From positions 310,001 through 374,000 of the forward strand of contig NZ_NEVK01000006.1 of assembly GCF_002261265.1 (NCBI RefSeq): a stretch of 64,000 nt of DNA. The letters are read 5' to 3'. This stretch comes from Bordetella genomosp. 7 (GTDB lineage: Bacteria > Pseudomonadota > Gammaproteobacteria > Burkholderiales > Burkholderiaceae_B). Within the stretch, counting starts at the first letter, position 1. Each line of letters opens with the position of its first letter. The translations under genes and the position numbers were made by a program. Of the stretch, positions 52,667 to 59,520 are shown in pieces. The notes under the pieces were generated by a model that saw only the letters and a list, made by a program, of their open reading frames with translations, ran no database searches and was not told where the DNA came from.

Positions 52667-53152
52667 CTAAGGCTCGGCGCGGATCGCCCTGATATACCCC
52701 TGCAGGCCATTCACCTTGTCAGCCAGCCTTCCAGCTTCTGCGCCCATTCGCTCATATTCCGCGACACACTGGCCGAATATTCCGATCCAGTCTTCTCCGG
52801 GCTCATCAGGTCGGCTGCCGGCTCGGGCAACTTGGGGACGACGGCGTAGTTGGTCGAGCAGCCCGTCAATGCGCTTGCGCTGGTCAGCAACAAGACGATC
52901 AGCAGCCTGGCGGGCCAGGACGGCCCCACGGTATTCAGCATCTGCACGGTCTTTCTCCGCTTGCAAACCGCGTTCGATGGCGGCGTTAAGTGCTTGGGCC
53001 TCGGCTTGGGCGGCGGCATAGCCCGCGTCATGCCCCGACGACCAGCGCCAGTGCCACGCCCCGACCATGGCGGCGATCAGGGCGGCACCCGCCGCCGCTG
53101 CCGCCGCGTAAGCCTTCCAGCCCGACAAAGCGCCAAACATTTTGCCGATCAT
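52667..53152 (-). CDS. Rz-like inner-membrane spanin (element B)
   Basis: A 161-residue i-spanin. An N-terminal hydrophobic anchor ('KAYAAAAAAGAALIAAMVGAWHW') leads into a long helical periplasmic part ('AEAQALNAAIERGLQAEKDRADAEYRGAVLARQA', in pieces) and a globular end ('DWIGIFGQCVAEYERMGAEAGRLADKVNGLQ', in pieces). The ATG at 53152 overlaps the upstream stop (ATGA). It closely resembles the spanin at 55989-56453. It disrupts the outer membrane at the end of phage lysis with Rz1. Confidence 0.8.
   Translation of the reverse strand: MIGKMFGALSGWKAYAAAAAAGAALIAAMVGAWHWRWSSGHDAGYAAAQAEAQALNAAIERGLQAEKDRADAEYRGAVLARQAADRLVADQRKRIDGLLDQLRRRPQVARAGSRPDEPGEDWIGIFGQCVAEYERMGAEAGRLADKVNGLQGYIRAIRAEP
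52711..52941 (-). CDS. Rz1-like lipoprotein nested in the spanin gene (element B)
   Basis: A 76-residue o-spanin in another frame inside the Rz gene. It has a lipoprotein signal with lipobox 'ALTGC' (Cys28) and a proline-containing mature part ('STNYAVVPKLPEPAADLM'). Nested Rz1 is the typical arrangement in phages. The frame is intact even though this prophage is gutted, so selection or recent decay is suggested. Confidence 0.75.
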   Translation of the reverse strand: MLNTVGPSWPARLLIVLLLTSASALTGCSTNYAVVPKLPEPAADLMSPEKTGSEYSASVSRNMSEWAQKLEGWLTR

Positions 53153-53404
53153 GGGCCGTCCAGCCATTGAGGGGCATCTTTAGGCGGCTGAGGCTCAAGC
53201 GCCGCGCCAAGGTCATCGGCGGCTGCCCTGGCTGTGGTTGCCGCAGCCTTCGCGGTGGTGGCCGCAGTGCGCGCAGTTCGACCCGCCGACCCGGCCTTAA
53301 TCGCCGCTTCGTTCGCCGTATCCGCCGCCGCTTTGGCGACCTCCGCAGCACCGCTTGCCGTCTCCGCAATCGCTGGCAAGCGTTGCTCGATGAGAGGAAC
53401 CTGA
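53149..53404 (-). pseudogene. 3' fragment of a phage lysis-region gene
   Basis: About 80 codons of an alanine-rich helical C-terminus ('EVAKAAADTANEAAIKAGSAGRTARTAATTAKAAATTARAAADDLG' in pieces, '...PPKDAPQWLDGP') remain, overlapping the spanin start. Upstream of about 53395-53408 the sequence becomes integrase coding on the other strand, so the 5' part is deleted. In prophage C the lysozyme gene occupies the equivalent place. Confidence 0.55.
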
Positions 53405-54281
53405 ACGCACTTTCGAGGAAGGGGCGGTCCGGTTCCTGCAGGAAAGCTATGGCCAGCGCGACTATGAAACCAAAGTTCGGCATGTCGCATGGTGGCGCGA
53501 GCAGTTTGCCGGCCGGGCATTACGCTCTTTAACCGCAGATGAGATCGTCGCGGCGCTGCCCACGCACCGCCGGCACAAGTACGGCAAGCCGACGCTCCTG
53601 GCCCCAGCGACGAAGAATCGCTACTTGGCGACCATCCGCACGCTGCTGAATAGCTGCCTGGACAAGCCCCCGAAGCTTACGCAGTACGCAGAGCCGAGGG
53701 TGCGCATACGATGGGAGCCGCCCCAAGTAATTGCCGCCGTCATCCAGGGCATCACTCTGCCATGGCTGCGCGACGCGGCAGTGGTAGCCGTAGCCACCGG
53801 CATGCGGGAATCAGAACTGTTTGGACTGACGCCATCCAGCGTGAACCTTGCGGGCCGCAGTGCCTGGGTGTCTCATGATGAGGCCAAGTCTGCCAGGGCC
53901 CGTGCCGTCCCGCTCAACGATGACGCCATGGCCGTGATCCAGCGGCGCTTGGCGACAGCCTCCCGGTATGTGTTCACCCGGGACGATGGGGACGGCAGGC
54001 GGGTGGGCAAACACGACCGACGGGCGTTCCAGCGTGCATGCGCGGGGGCCGGGGTAGCCCACTTCAAGTGGCACGACCTGCGGCACACTTGGGCCAGCTG
54101 GCATGTTCAGCGCGGCACGCCCCTGCTTGTACTGAAGGAACTGGGCGGCTGGGAGCGGATCGAGATGGTGCAGAAGTATGCCCACCTGGCGCCCAGCCAT
54201 CTGGCGGCCCACGCCGAGACGGTCAATTTTTGGTCAATCTCGAACGGGCAAGAAAAAACGCCGCTGGTCAGAGCGGCGTAA
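53394..54281 (+). pseudogene. Phage tyrosine-recombinase integrase, 5'-truncated
   Basis: In frame from 53394 the product reads '...TFEEGAVRFLQESYGQRDY', 'VRHVAWWREQFAGRAL', then the catalytic domain with R in 'ATGMRESELFGLTPSSV', 'WHDLRHTWASWHVQRG' (H-x-x-R) and tyrosine in 'EMVQKYAHLAPS', ending 'HAETVNFWSIS'. The N-terminal arm-binding part (about 60 residues by comparison with remembered homologues) is missing and an upstream stop precedes it. Catalytic residues R, H-R and Y are all present. It reads toward the attachment repeat 14 bp downstream. Confidence 0.8.
54259..54278 (+). terminator. Hairpin at integrase 3' end (element B)
   Basis: CGCCGCT...AGCGGCG with a short loop, preceded by GGCAAGAAAAAA, at the end of the integrase frame. 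Matches the copy at 51181-51200. Confidence 0.6.
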
Positions 54282-54294
54282 GTTCTTGATTTCT

Positions 54295-54353
54295 AAGCAG
54301 TTTAGTGGGGTGGCTGATGGGACTCGAACCCACGACAACCGGAATCACAATCC
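54295..54353. repeat. Attachment repeat 2: 3' half of tRNA-His (59 bp)
   Basis: Identical over 59 bp to 51217-51275 and again carries the tRNA-His 3' half on the minus strand. To the right the sequence diverges (GGGCAGC...), so the tRNA 5' half is not here. The intact tRNA-His is expected at the far right end of prophage C, outside the window. Confidence 0.85.
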
Positions 54354-54371
54354 GGGCAGCTTTCTAGGATT

Positions 54372-54454
54372 TATGCGGCTCTCCGCCGAATTTCTTCTAA
54401 TATCGAGACGAATTGAGCCACGCAAATATGCGGCTCTGCGCCAAGATATTAGAA
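54372..54454. repeat. Mixed direct/inverted repeats upstream of the SRAP gene
   Basis: TATGCGGCTCT occurs at 54372-54382 and 54427-54437. TTCTAATATC (54395-54404) and GATATTAGAA (54445-54454) are exact inverted copies. The second inverted copy ends close to the ribosome binding site of the SRAP gene, so a stem could mask it or a regulator could bind both. Confidence 0.5.
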
Positions 54455-54466
54455 AGGAATTCGCCT

Positions 54467-55129
54467 ATGTGTTCCCACTACCAGGGCATCAAAAAGCGCG
54501 AGCAGCTGGAGAAATACTTTCGCAGTCGGGGCATTCCACTGCCGCCGAACTGGGACATGTGGCCGCGCCGCCTTGGGGAGTTCGTCAGAAGACCGCCTGA
54601 GTGGGATTCAGGGGATGAGGCCGTCCCTGAGCGGGAGGTTGAGATTGGGCGATGGGGGCTGATCTCTGCCATGACCCGGGCCGATGGCCTGGCAAAGGCG
54701 GAGAAGTTGTCGACGTTCAATGCCCGGTCGGAAACCGCGCACAAGTCCTTCACCTTCGGCAATGCATGGCGCAAGGGGCAGCGGTGCATCGTGCCCGCCG
54801 AGGCAGTCTACGAACCTGACTGGCGATCAGGGAAGGCCTTGGCCACCCGCTTTACCCGCGCTGATGGCGCCCCGCTAGGCATCGCAGGCCTGTGGGATCA
54901 GTACAAGGACGCCGACGGCAACTGGCGGCTGTCGTACACCATGCTGACGATCAACGCCGACCACCACCCGCTGTTTCGTGAGTACCACCGGCCCGACGAC
55001 GAGAAGCGCATGGTCGTGATCCTGCCGGATGGCGCCTACGATGACTGGCTGACGGGCGCGGGCGACACGCGCGACTTCCTGCAGCCCTTCCCTGCCGACG
55101 CCCTGGTGGCCACACCGGAGCCGAAATAG
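54467..55129 (+). CDS. SOS response-associated peptidase (SRAP/HMCES/YedK family)
   Basis: A 220-residue SRAP-domain protein. The catalytic Cys2 follows the initiator ('MCSHYQ'), the later 'TFNARSETAHKSFTFGNAWRKGQRCIVPAEAVYEPDW' (in pieces, near 85) holds the family's Asn-Ala-Arg-x-Glu motif, and 'MLTINADHHPLFREYHRPDDEKRMVVIL' near 165 holds the conserved histidine. SRAP proteins form a covalent thiazolidine bond with abasic sites in single-stranded DNA. AAAGGA precedes the ATG. It sits beside att and upstream of a LexA box. Confidence 0.92.
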   Translation: MCSHYQGIKKREQLEKYFRSRGIPLPPNWDMWPRRLGEFVRRPPEWDSGDEAVPEREVEIGRWGLISAMTRADGLAKAEKLSTFNARSETAHKSFTFGNAWRKGQRCIVPAEAVYEPDWRSGKALATRFTRADGAPLGIAGLWDQYKDADGNWRLSYTMLTINADHHPLFREYHRPDDEKRMVVILPDGAYDDWLTGAGDTRDFLQPFPADALVATPEPK

Positions 55130-55161
55130 GGGACGCTATTGGCCGGGCTGGCTTGGATATA

Positions 55162-55177
55162 CTGTACAACCATACAG
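55162..55177. promoter_or_regulatory. LexA-type SOS box CTGT-N8-ACAG
   Basis: CTGTACAACCATACAG is a perfect CTGT-N8-ACAG dyad. It overlaps a TATACT-like -10 element and lies 10 bp upstream of the start at 55187. It is therefore placed to repress the small downstream genes until DNA damage. Confidence 0.75.
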
Positions 55178-55186
55178 TAGATTGCC

Positions 55187-55489
55187 ATGCCAAACTGCAC
55201 CATTAAACGCACACATCGCCTGGGCCGCCCGTTGGAAGACCGAGATTGGGAGGCTGTGCCCGGCCCCGTCATGATGTACTCCATCTTCCGCGAGGACATG
55301 AAGCGCTACGTCCAATGCTTCAAGGTCATGCGGCGGGATGCCGGGGCGACTTTGCCCTCTCCTATTCCCGACTTGATGGACGTGGAGCTCCTAACCTTTT
55401 CAACTGATCGGGCCATGATGGCACGCGGGTTCGAGGAGGTGCGCGGCACCCGGTATTACCAGGGCTGGTATATCGAGTGGATCAGGTGA
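55187..55489 (+). CDS. Small hypothetical protein behind a LexA box
   Basis: A 100-residue soluble protein ('CTIKRTHRLGRPLEDRDW', '...VQCFKVMRRDAGATLPSP', 'RGTRYYQGWYIEWIR'), with aromatic and basic residues at the end. It starts 10 bp after the SOS box, so it is probably induced by DNA damage. It overlaps the next gene at its stop (TGATG). No family recognised; the context with SRAP suggests a DNA damage or prophage-induction role. Confidence 0.75.
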   Translation: MPNCTIKRTHRLGRPLEDRDWEAVPGPVMMYSIFREDMKRYVQCFKVMRRDAGATLPSPIPDLMDVELLTFSTDRAMMARGFEEVRGTRYYQGWYIEWIR

Positions 55490-55740
55490 TGGGCGAAGAC
55501 AACGGAATCCTGGCCCACGTGGGCGGCGGTTACCACGCGGCTGCCATTCAGAAGCTACCGCCGGCCGCCGAGGCCGAGGAACGGTCCTACGATGTCGTCA
55601 TCGAAGCCGGTCACGCGGGCTGGGTCAGGATCTACTTTCAGCGCATGCGTGCGCGCCACCACAAACACAGCCATTGGTTCTGGCAGGCTTACCGCGCCGA
55701 ACCGGTCAACCCGCCCGACGACGAACTCGCCCCTCAGTAA
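55489..55740 (+). CDS. Small hypothetical phage protein
   Basis: An 83-residue protein beginning at the ATG in the TGATG overlap with the previous gene (55489). It has His-rich ('MRARHHKHSHWFWQAYRAEP') and acidic parts and no membrane segment. Coupled translation puts it under the same SOS-linked promoter. Function unknown. Confidence 0.65.
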   Translation: MGEDNGILAHVGGGYHAAAIQKLPPAAEAEERSYDVVIEAGHAGWVRIYFQRMRARHHKHSHWFWQAYRAEPVNPPDDELAPQ

Positions 55741-55753
55741 CTACGTATAGACC

Positions 55754-55999
55754 ATGCGAAAGGTCGTGGGCACACTCAAGCCCATGACCGAATTGGAACA
55801 CTGGGAAGCGCGGGCGACTGAGTTCGGCCTGCTGTTGCATGAGCGTCAGGCCGTGCTGGCTGCGGCTGGCATGCTGTCGGGCGCTGTGGCCTGCTGCATT
55901 GACGTGCTGGAGCGGCCCACAGAGACGGCAGTGTTGGCCGTATTTGCGGAGGCGTGTCGGCGGGCGAATGCGCCTGGCGAGATGCCTGTTAGGGGTTAG
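55754..55999 (+). CDS. Small hypothetical phage protein
   Basis: An 81-residue protein, mostly helical ('TELEHWEARATEFGLLLHERQAVLAAAGMLS', in pieces). An ATG at 55784 is an alternative start. No clear ribosome binding site is visible, so this call is weaker than its neighbours. It overlaps the convergent end of the spanin gene by 11 bp. Confidence 0.4.
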   Translation: MRKVVGTLKPMTELEHWEARATEFGLLLHERQAVLAAAGMLSGAVACCIDVLERPTETAVLAVFAEACRRANAPGEMPVRG

Positions 56000-56453
56000 C
56001 CTGCTGTACCGCCCTGATGTACCCCTGCAGGCCGTTCACCTGATCCGCCCAGCGGGCAGCGTCTATGGCCAGCTCCCCATACTCCGCGTAGCACGCTGCA
56101 AAACCTCCGATCCAGTCGGGGCCGGAATCATCAGGTCTGCTGCCGGCTCGGGCAGCCGAGGGGTCACGGCCATTGGCGAGCAGCAGCCGGTCAAGACGAG
56201 TACGGGCAGCAGCCAGGTCACGCTGCGCAGCTTCGCGCGCCAGAACGGCGCCGCGGTGGATTGCATCTGCACGGTCTTTCTCCGCTTGAATGCCGCGCTC
56301 GATAGCGGCGGTAAGGGCTTGGGCCTCAGTCTTGGCTGCCGCCTCCCCTGCCAGGTAGCCAGATGACCAGCGCCATTCCCACGCGAGAGCAGCCCCAATT
56401 ACCAGCGCCACCACCGCGAGCGGCTTCCAATACTTCACAAGCCAGATAGGCAT
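55989..56453 (-). CDS. Rz-like inner-membrane spanin (prophage C)
   Basis: A 154-residue i-spanin with one N-terminal membrane helix ('PLAVVALVIGAALAWEW') and a long helical periplasmic domain ('TEAQALTAAIERGIQAEKDRADAIHRGAVLAREAAQ', in pieces) ending 'DWIGGFAACYAEYGELA'. It is clearly related to the spanin of element B, with the same layout. It starts within the lysozyme gene's last codons. It acts at the last step of host lysis. Confidence 0.85.
   Translation of the reverse strand: MPIWLVKYWKPLAVVALVIGAALAWEWRWSSGYLAGEAAAKTEAQALTAAIERGIQAEKDRADAIHRGAVLAREAAQRDLAAARTRLDRLLLANGRDPSAARAGSRPDDSGPDWIGGFAACYAEYGELAIDAARWADQVNGLQGYIRAVQQANP
56063..56266 (-). CDS. Rz1-like lipoprotein nested in Rz (prophage C)
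   Basis: A 67-residue o-spanin in a different frame inside the Rz gene, with lipobox 'VLTGC' and a mature part that starts 'CCSPMAVTPRLPEPAADLM', closely matching the Rz1 of element B ('...PKLPEPAADLM'). Nested Rz1 lipoproteins bind Rz across the periplasm to fuse the membranes. Confidence 0.8.
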   Translation of the reverse strand: MQSTAAPFWRAKLRSVTWLLPVLVLTGCCSPMAVTPRLPEPAADLMIPAPTGSEVLQRATRSMGSWP

Positions 56454-56890
56454 ATCTGCCGCTCCGCTTCCCGCCTGCGCTCCAATCCCCGCAATTTCTT
56501 GCCTCCGGCATATACCCAGCGCGGCAACTGGTTGCACGCGCCCCGTACATCGCCCGCCCTCAGCATCCGCAACAGGGTCGAGCCGCCATAGGCGCCGGGC
56601 CCGACGTTGTAGACGAAGCTGGTAAGCGCGACCCTCACCCCATCAGGCAAAGGCCGGCTTACCGACTTGTCCACCACCGCCAGGGCTTTCACGACTTCCT
56701 GCCGGGTCAGATCGTCGCACTGCTCAGGCGTAGCCACATCACCCATCTTCACGCCGTGCGTGTACCCCTCGCAGATCGTGGGAATGGATACCGGGTCAAG
56801 ATAGGCCACCAGCGAACGACCCTCATATGCCGCCACCAGCGATACGGCTGCGGTGATTACGCCGCCTGCGATCTTGCTTGCTGCCTTCAC
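56435..56890 (-). CDS. SAR-type endolysin (glycoside hydrolase 24 lysozyme)
   Basis: A 151-residue lysozyme. The catalytic triad has exact T4-lysozyme-like spacing: E23, D32 and T38 in 'YEGRSLVAYLDPVSIPT' (E-x8-D-x5-T). The first 22 residues are a weakly hydrophobic anchor ('IAGGVITAAVSLVAA') of the signal-arrest-release type, so it is held at the membrane until released. The start overlaps the holin-like gene by 4 bp and the gene continues into Rz. It degrades peptidoglycan. Confidence 0.92.
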   Translation of the reverse strand: MKAASKIAGGVITAAVSLVAAYEGRSLVAYLDPVSIPTICEGYTHGVKMGDVATPEQCDDLTRQEVVKALAVVDKSVSRPLPDGVRVALTSFVYNVGPGAYGGSTLLRMLRAGDVRGACNQLPRWVYAGGKKLRGLERRREAERQICLSGL

Positions 56891-57213
56891 TTCCCCATCC
56901 CCTTCCAGGCCGAGTAGGCGGTAATGACCGCGGTGACCAAGCCAACGATGTAGGCCAGCGGCTTCGCCAGCCTACCGAGCCCCTGCAATACCTTGAACCC
57001 CCCGGCGAGCGCCTGGAATGTTTCGACGATGTCCCGCGTGTTCTTCTCTACCCGGTCGATGGATTCCGTGTTGCGCTGTGTGGCCTGTTTGAATTCGGCC
57101 AGATCGCTACGGCACTCCGCCAGGTCATCTTTCATTTGGACGACCTGGCCATGAAGCGACTTGATGAATGCCTCGGAGTAGTACTGATCGGGCGGAGGGT
57201 TGTCGATCTTCAT
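56887..57213 (-). CDS. Holin-like phage protein
   Basis: A 108-residue protein with a helical N-terminal part ('LHGQVVQMKDDLAECRSDLAEFKQATQRN', in pieces), and one C-terminal hydrophobic helix ('LAKPLAYIVGLVTAVITAYSAW') with a basic end. Its place between the tail fibre and the SAR endolysin gene makes it the likely holin or pinholin partner. The single membrane segment is unusual for class I holins. Overlap with the endolysin gene is 4 bp. ATG at 57213 is chosen by GGAGG-like sequence upstream. Confidence 0.7.
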   Translation of the reverse strand: MKIDNPPPDQYYSEAFIKSLHGQVVQMKDDLAECRSDLAEFKQATQRNTESIDRVEKNTRDIVETFQALAGGFKVLQGLGRLAKPLAYIVGLVTAVITAYSAWKGMGK

Positions 57214-57214
57214 A

Positions 57215-59113
57215 TCAGCCGTAAACTTTGATGTAGTGCAGGGATGCGCCGGTAAACAAACGCTCCGCGTCCTGCTGCTGACCGCATCGGAGCTTGCTGT
57301 ACGTCGAGGTTCCATATGCGGATTCAATGCTGCTTCCGCCGTTCAATGATGCATAGCCAGTGAACGACTTGCACCACATGTAGATGCGGGCTTCCGTTTC
57401 GGAATTGCGCCAAACGACCAGCTCGGTGTTCCCGAGCGGGTACCGGCCAGCGTCGGTGACATCTGTACGGCGCGGGTACAGAATCTCGTTGAAGCAAGCC
57501 TTGTCGGCAGTCGCGTTGTACAACTGTGACAGCTCCATCCCGAGATAGACCGTGCGGCTGCGCATCGTCCCCTGGATGTCGCAGATGAATTCCGCCGACC
57601 CGTCACCGAAGCGATAGTCGCTGTAAGTCGTCAACTTTCCAGATATCTGTGTACTTTGCTTAAGGAGAATCCCCCGCTTGCACGCAACGGGGACGCCCTT
57701 GGGAAACAATTCCACAGCTTGGCCATCGATTACCCACTTTGGTGGAATCAGAGCTTCCTCACGACCGTGGTAAGAGCCGGTGAACGACGGCGGCTCGGCG
57801 TCGTTGTCATAGATGGCGTATTCATGGGCGCCCGCGTTGGTCACGTAATGGCGGTACGAAGGGAGCTGGAAAGTGGCGTAGTTGTCATACGCAACCTCCC
57901 GGCGCAGCTCGTCGGGCCTGTCAGCATTGACCGCCACCAACACCATATAGCGCGAAGATGTGCCCGAATCCTTCTGCGTAACCGTAATCGGGATCGCTGC
58001 CAGGGATCGTGTTTGTAGTATCACCGTGTGCAGGGAGGGCCCCGAGGCAGAGGCGTCCTCCAAGGAAATCGTCTCGGTCACAGCTCCCCCCACGCCGAGG
58101 TAGCTGATTTCAACCGAGCGAGACATGGACGCGCTCTTCAGAAAGGTGAGCTTTATCTGCCCGTTCTTGTCCGGCTTGACCGAGAAGCTGACGCTATCGT
58201 CGACGGTGGCGGTACGCCGACAAGCAATGGCTGTGCTCGGTGTGCCCGCCGTGCTGCCAGACTCCATACCGATAACCGCTGGAGTTACCGAGTAATTGGC
58301 CCATCCGGAGCCGGAGTAAACCGCGCCTAAGGGGGCCGCTTCGGCCACAGACTGATAGGCCAACGCCTCACCCAGCGCAAACACGGATTGGATCCGCTGC
58401 AACTCCCAAGGGCCTGTATCGGCTGCTGCTGACGCACGGACCCGAATTGAGACGTACTCTTCACGGTGAGCGTTCTTCGTCACCACATAAAAGCCGTCGT
58501 CGCCCTCATCTTCTGCCGATCGGTACCGCACCACGAACCCGCCTGAGAACTTCAGCTGTGGCATCGTCTCCCGCACGGACTCTGCGCTGACGGCGCCCCC
58601 GACGATCACCCCGCCTCCGATTCGCCCCACATTGATCGGCGTACCACTCAAGGTAGCGGTACCTTCACACCACACATCAACACTGTTGAAGTCGACCGAA
58701 TCGAAGGCGTAGGTCTTCCCCGGCAACAGGCGGATGCTGTTTGCTCCAGACGACGCGGCCCGAGCGAGTGCGGGTCCGTCGTCGTCATCATCCACATGCG
58801 CAAAATCTTCTGGCGTTACCCACTCTCTACTCTTCTCCAGCATCCGCCGAGACGCTGCCAGAGTTCCGTTCTGCTTGAACGCCACCATCCCAGCGCCGCT
58901 GTTTTCGGTCGACGCATCCGCCAAATCGGCACGGATCGAGTTAACCCCGTTCCCTGCCAGCTCCGCATAGGACTCAGCAGAAAGCGCAGCCGACTCAGCC
59001 GCTTCTTTGGCTGCCAGGGCTTCCGGGGTTACGTCCCCCCTATCCCCCTTCGGGCCCTTAGCCTGAATCTCCACGACGGTAACCCCGCCGCTATCGACTT
59101 CCTGAACAATCAT
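57215..59113 (-). CDS. Phage tail fibre/tailspike protein
   Basis: A 632-residue protein. The N-terminus has a short collagen-like Gly-x-x run ('KGPKGDRGDVTPEALAAKEAAES', in pieces) and a helical stretch, a middle region with beta-strand-rich repeats, and a C-terminal lectin- or carbohydrate-binding-like domain ('YGTSTYSKLRCGQQQDAERLF'). It likely binds the host surface. It lies between a small baseplate protein (4-bp overlap) and the holin-like gene. No depolymerase active site is recognisable to me. Confidence 0.8.
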   Translation of the reverse strand: MIVQEVDSGGVTVVEIQAKGPKGDRGDVTPEALAAKEAAESAALSAESYAELAGNGVNSIRADLADASTENSGAGMVAFKQNGTLAASRRMLEKSREWVTPEDFAHVDDDDDGPALARAASSGANSIRLLPGKTYAFDSVDFNSVDVWCEGTATLSGTPINVGRIGGGVIVGGAVSAESVRETMPQLKFSGGFVVRYRSAEDEGDDGFYVVTKNAHREEYVSIRVRASAAADTGPWELQRIQSVFALGEALAYQSVAEAAPLGAVYSGSGWANYSVTPAVIGMESGSTAGTPSTAIACRRTATVDDSVSFSVKPDKNGQIKLTFLKSASMSRSVEISYLGVGGAVTETISLEDASASGPSLHTVILQTRSLAAIPITVTQKDSGTSSRYMVLVAVNADRPDELRREVAYDNYATFQLPSYRHYVTNAGAHEYAIYDNDAEPPSFTGSYHGREEALIPPKWVIDGQAVELFPKGVPVACKRGILLKQSTQISGKLTTYSDYRFGDGSAEFICDIQGTMRSRTVYLGMELSQLYNATADKACFNEILYPRRTDVTDAGRYPLGNTELVVWRNSETEARIYMWCKSFTGYASLNGGSSIESAYGTSTYSKLRCGQQQDAERLFTGASLHYIKVYG

Positions 59114-59457
59114 CGCGTCACCTCACGACTGATGAACCAGCGGCCCTGGAGCAGGCGCACAATGTCCCCGCCCTGATAGACGATCTCCAAGTCGTAGGCG
59201 CCAGTCAGTTGCGTCAGCGGAGCGGTGCGCTCCGGTTCAAGTTTCAGCTCGACCGTTCCAGCTGTCCCACCGAGAACAATGTCCCCGTCCCCTGTGGACA
59301 GCGACAGAACCAGGTCGTCCGGATGGATGTATCTCATCTGCATGCGTGCTTCGCATCCGCTGAGATCTACCGGCTCCCCTTCGCTGTCTTTCCAAGTGAA
59401 CAGAAGCCTAAAAGTGGCGCCCTGATCTATGTGAAGGTCGTAATACCCGGCGTTCAT
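59110..59457 (-). CDS. Small phage protein (baseplate or fibre-associated)
   Basis: A 115-residue beta-rich protein ('YYDLHIDQGATFRLLFTWKDSEG', 'DLSGCEARMQMRYIHPDDLVL', 'LTGAYDLEIVYQGGDIVRLLQGRW', in pieces). It overlaps the tail fibre start by 4 bp, so they are co-translated. The Ig- or OB-like strand pattern resembles short baseplate or receptor-binding-associated proteins in siphophages. No specific family recognised. Confidence 0.65.
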   Translation of the reverse strand: MNAGYYDLHIDQGATFRLLFTWKDSEGEPVDLSGCEARMQMRYIHPDDLVLSLSTGDGDIVLGGTAGTVELKLEPERTAPLTQLTGAYDLEIVYQGGDIVRLLQGRWFISREVTR

Positions 59458-59474
59458 GGCTACCCCACTAACGC

Positions 59475-59499
59475 AAAAAAACCCGCGGCTCGGCGGGCT
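59475..59499 (-). terminator. Terminator after the fibre-assembly gene
   Basis: On the minus strand AGCCCGCCGAGCCGCGGGT folds on a CCCGC/GCGGG stem and is followed by TTTTTTTGCG. It follows the fibre-assembly stop by about 20 bp. Confidence 0.65.
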
Positions 59500-59520
59500 T
59501 TGTGCTTGTTGAATTTTCGG

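Larger units (their letters stand above)
51276..54353. mobile_element. Element B: collapsed prophage between two tRNA-His repeats
   Basis: The 3.08-kb interval between the two 59-bp repeats carries three short unknown genes, a spanin pair, a fragment of a lysis-region gene and a 5'-truncated integrase reading toward the right repeat. Related genes occur in prophage C, so B is a prophage that lost its head, tail and regulatory genes in one large deletion. Confidence 0.75.
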
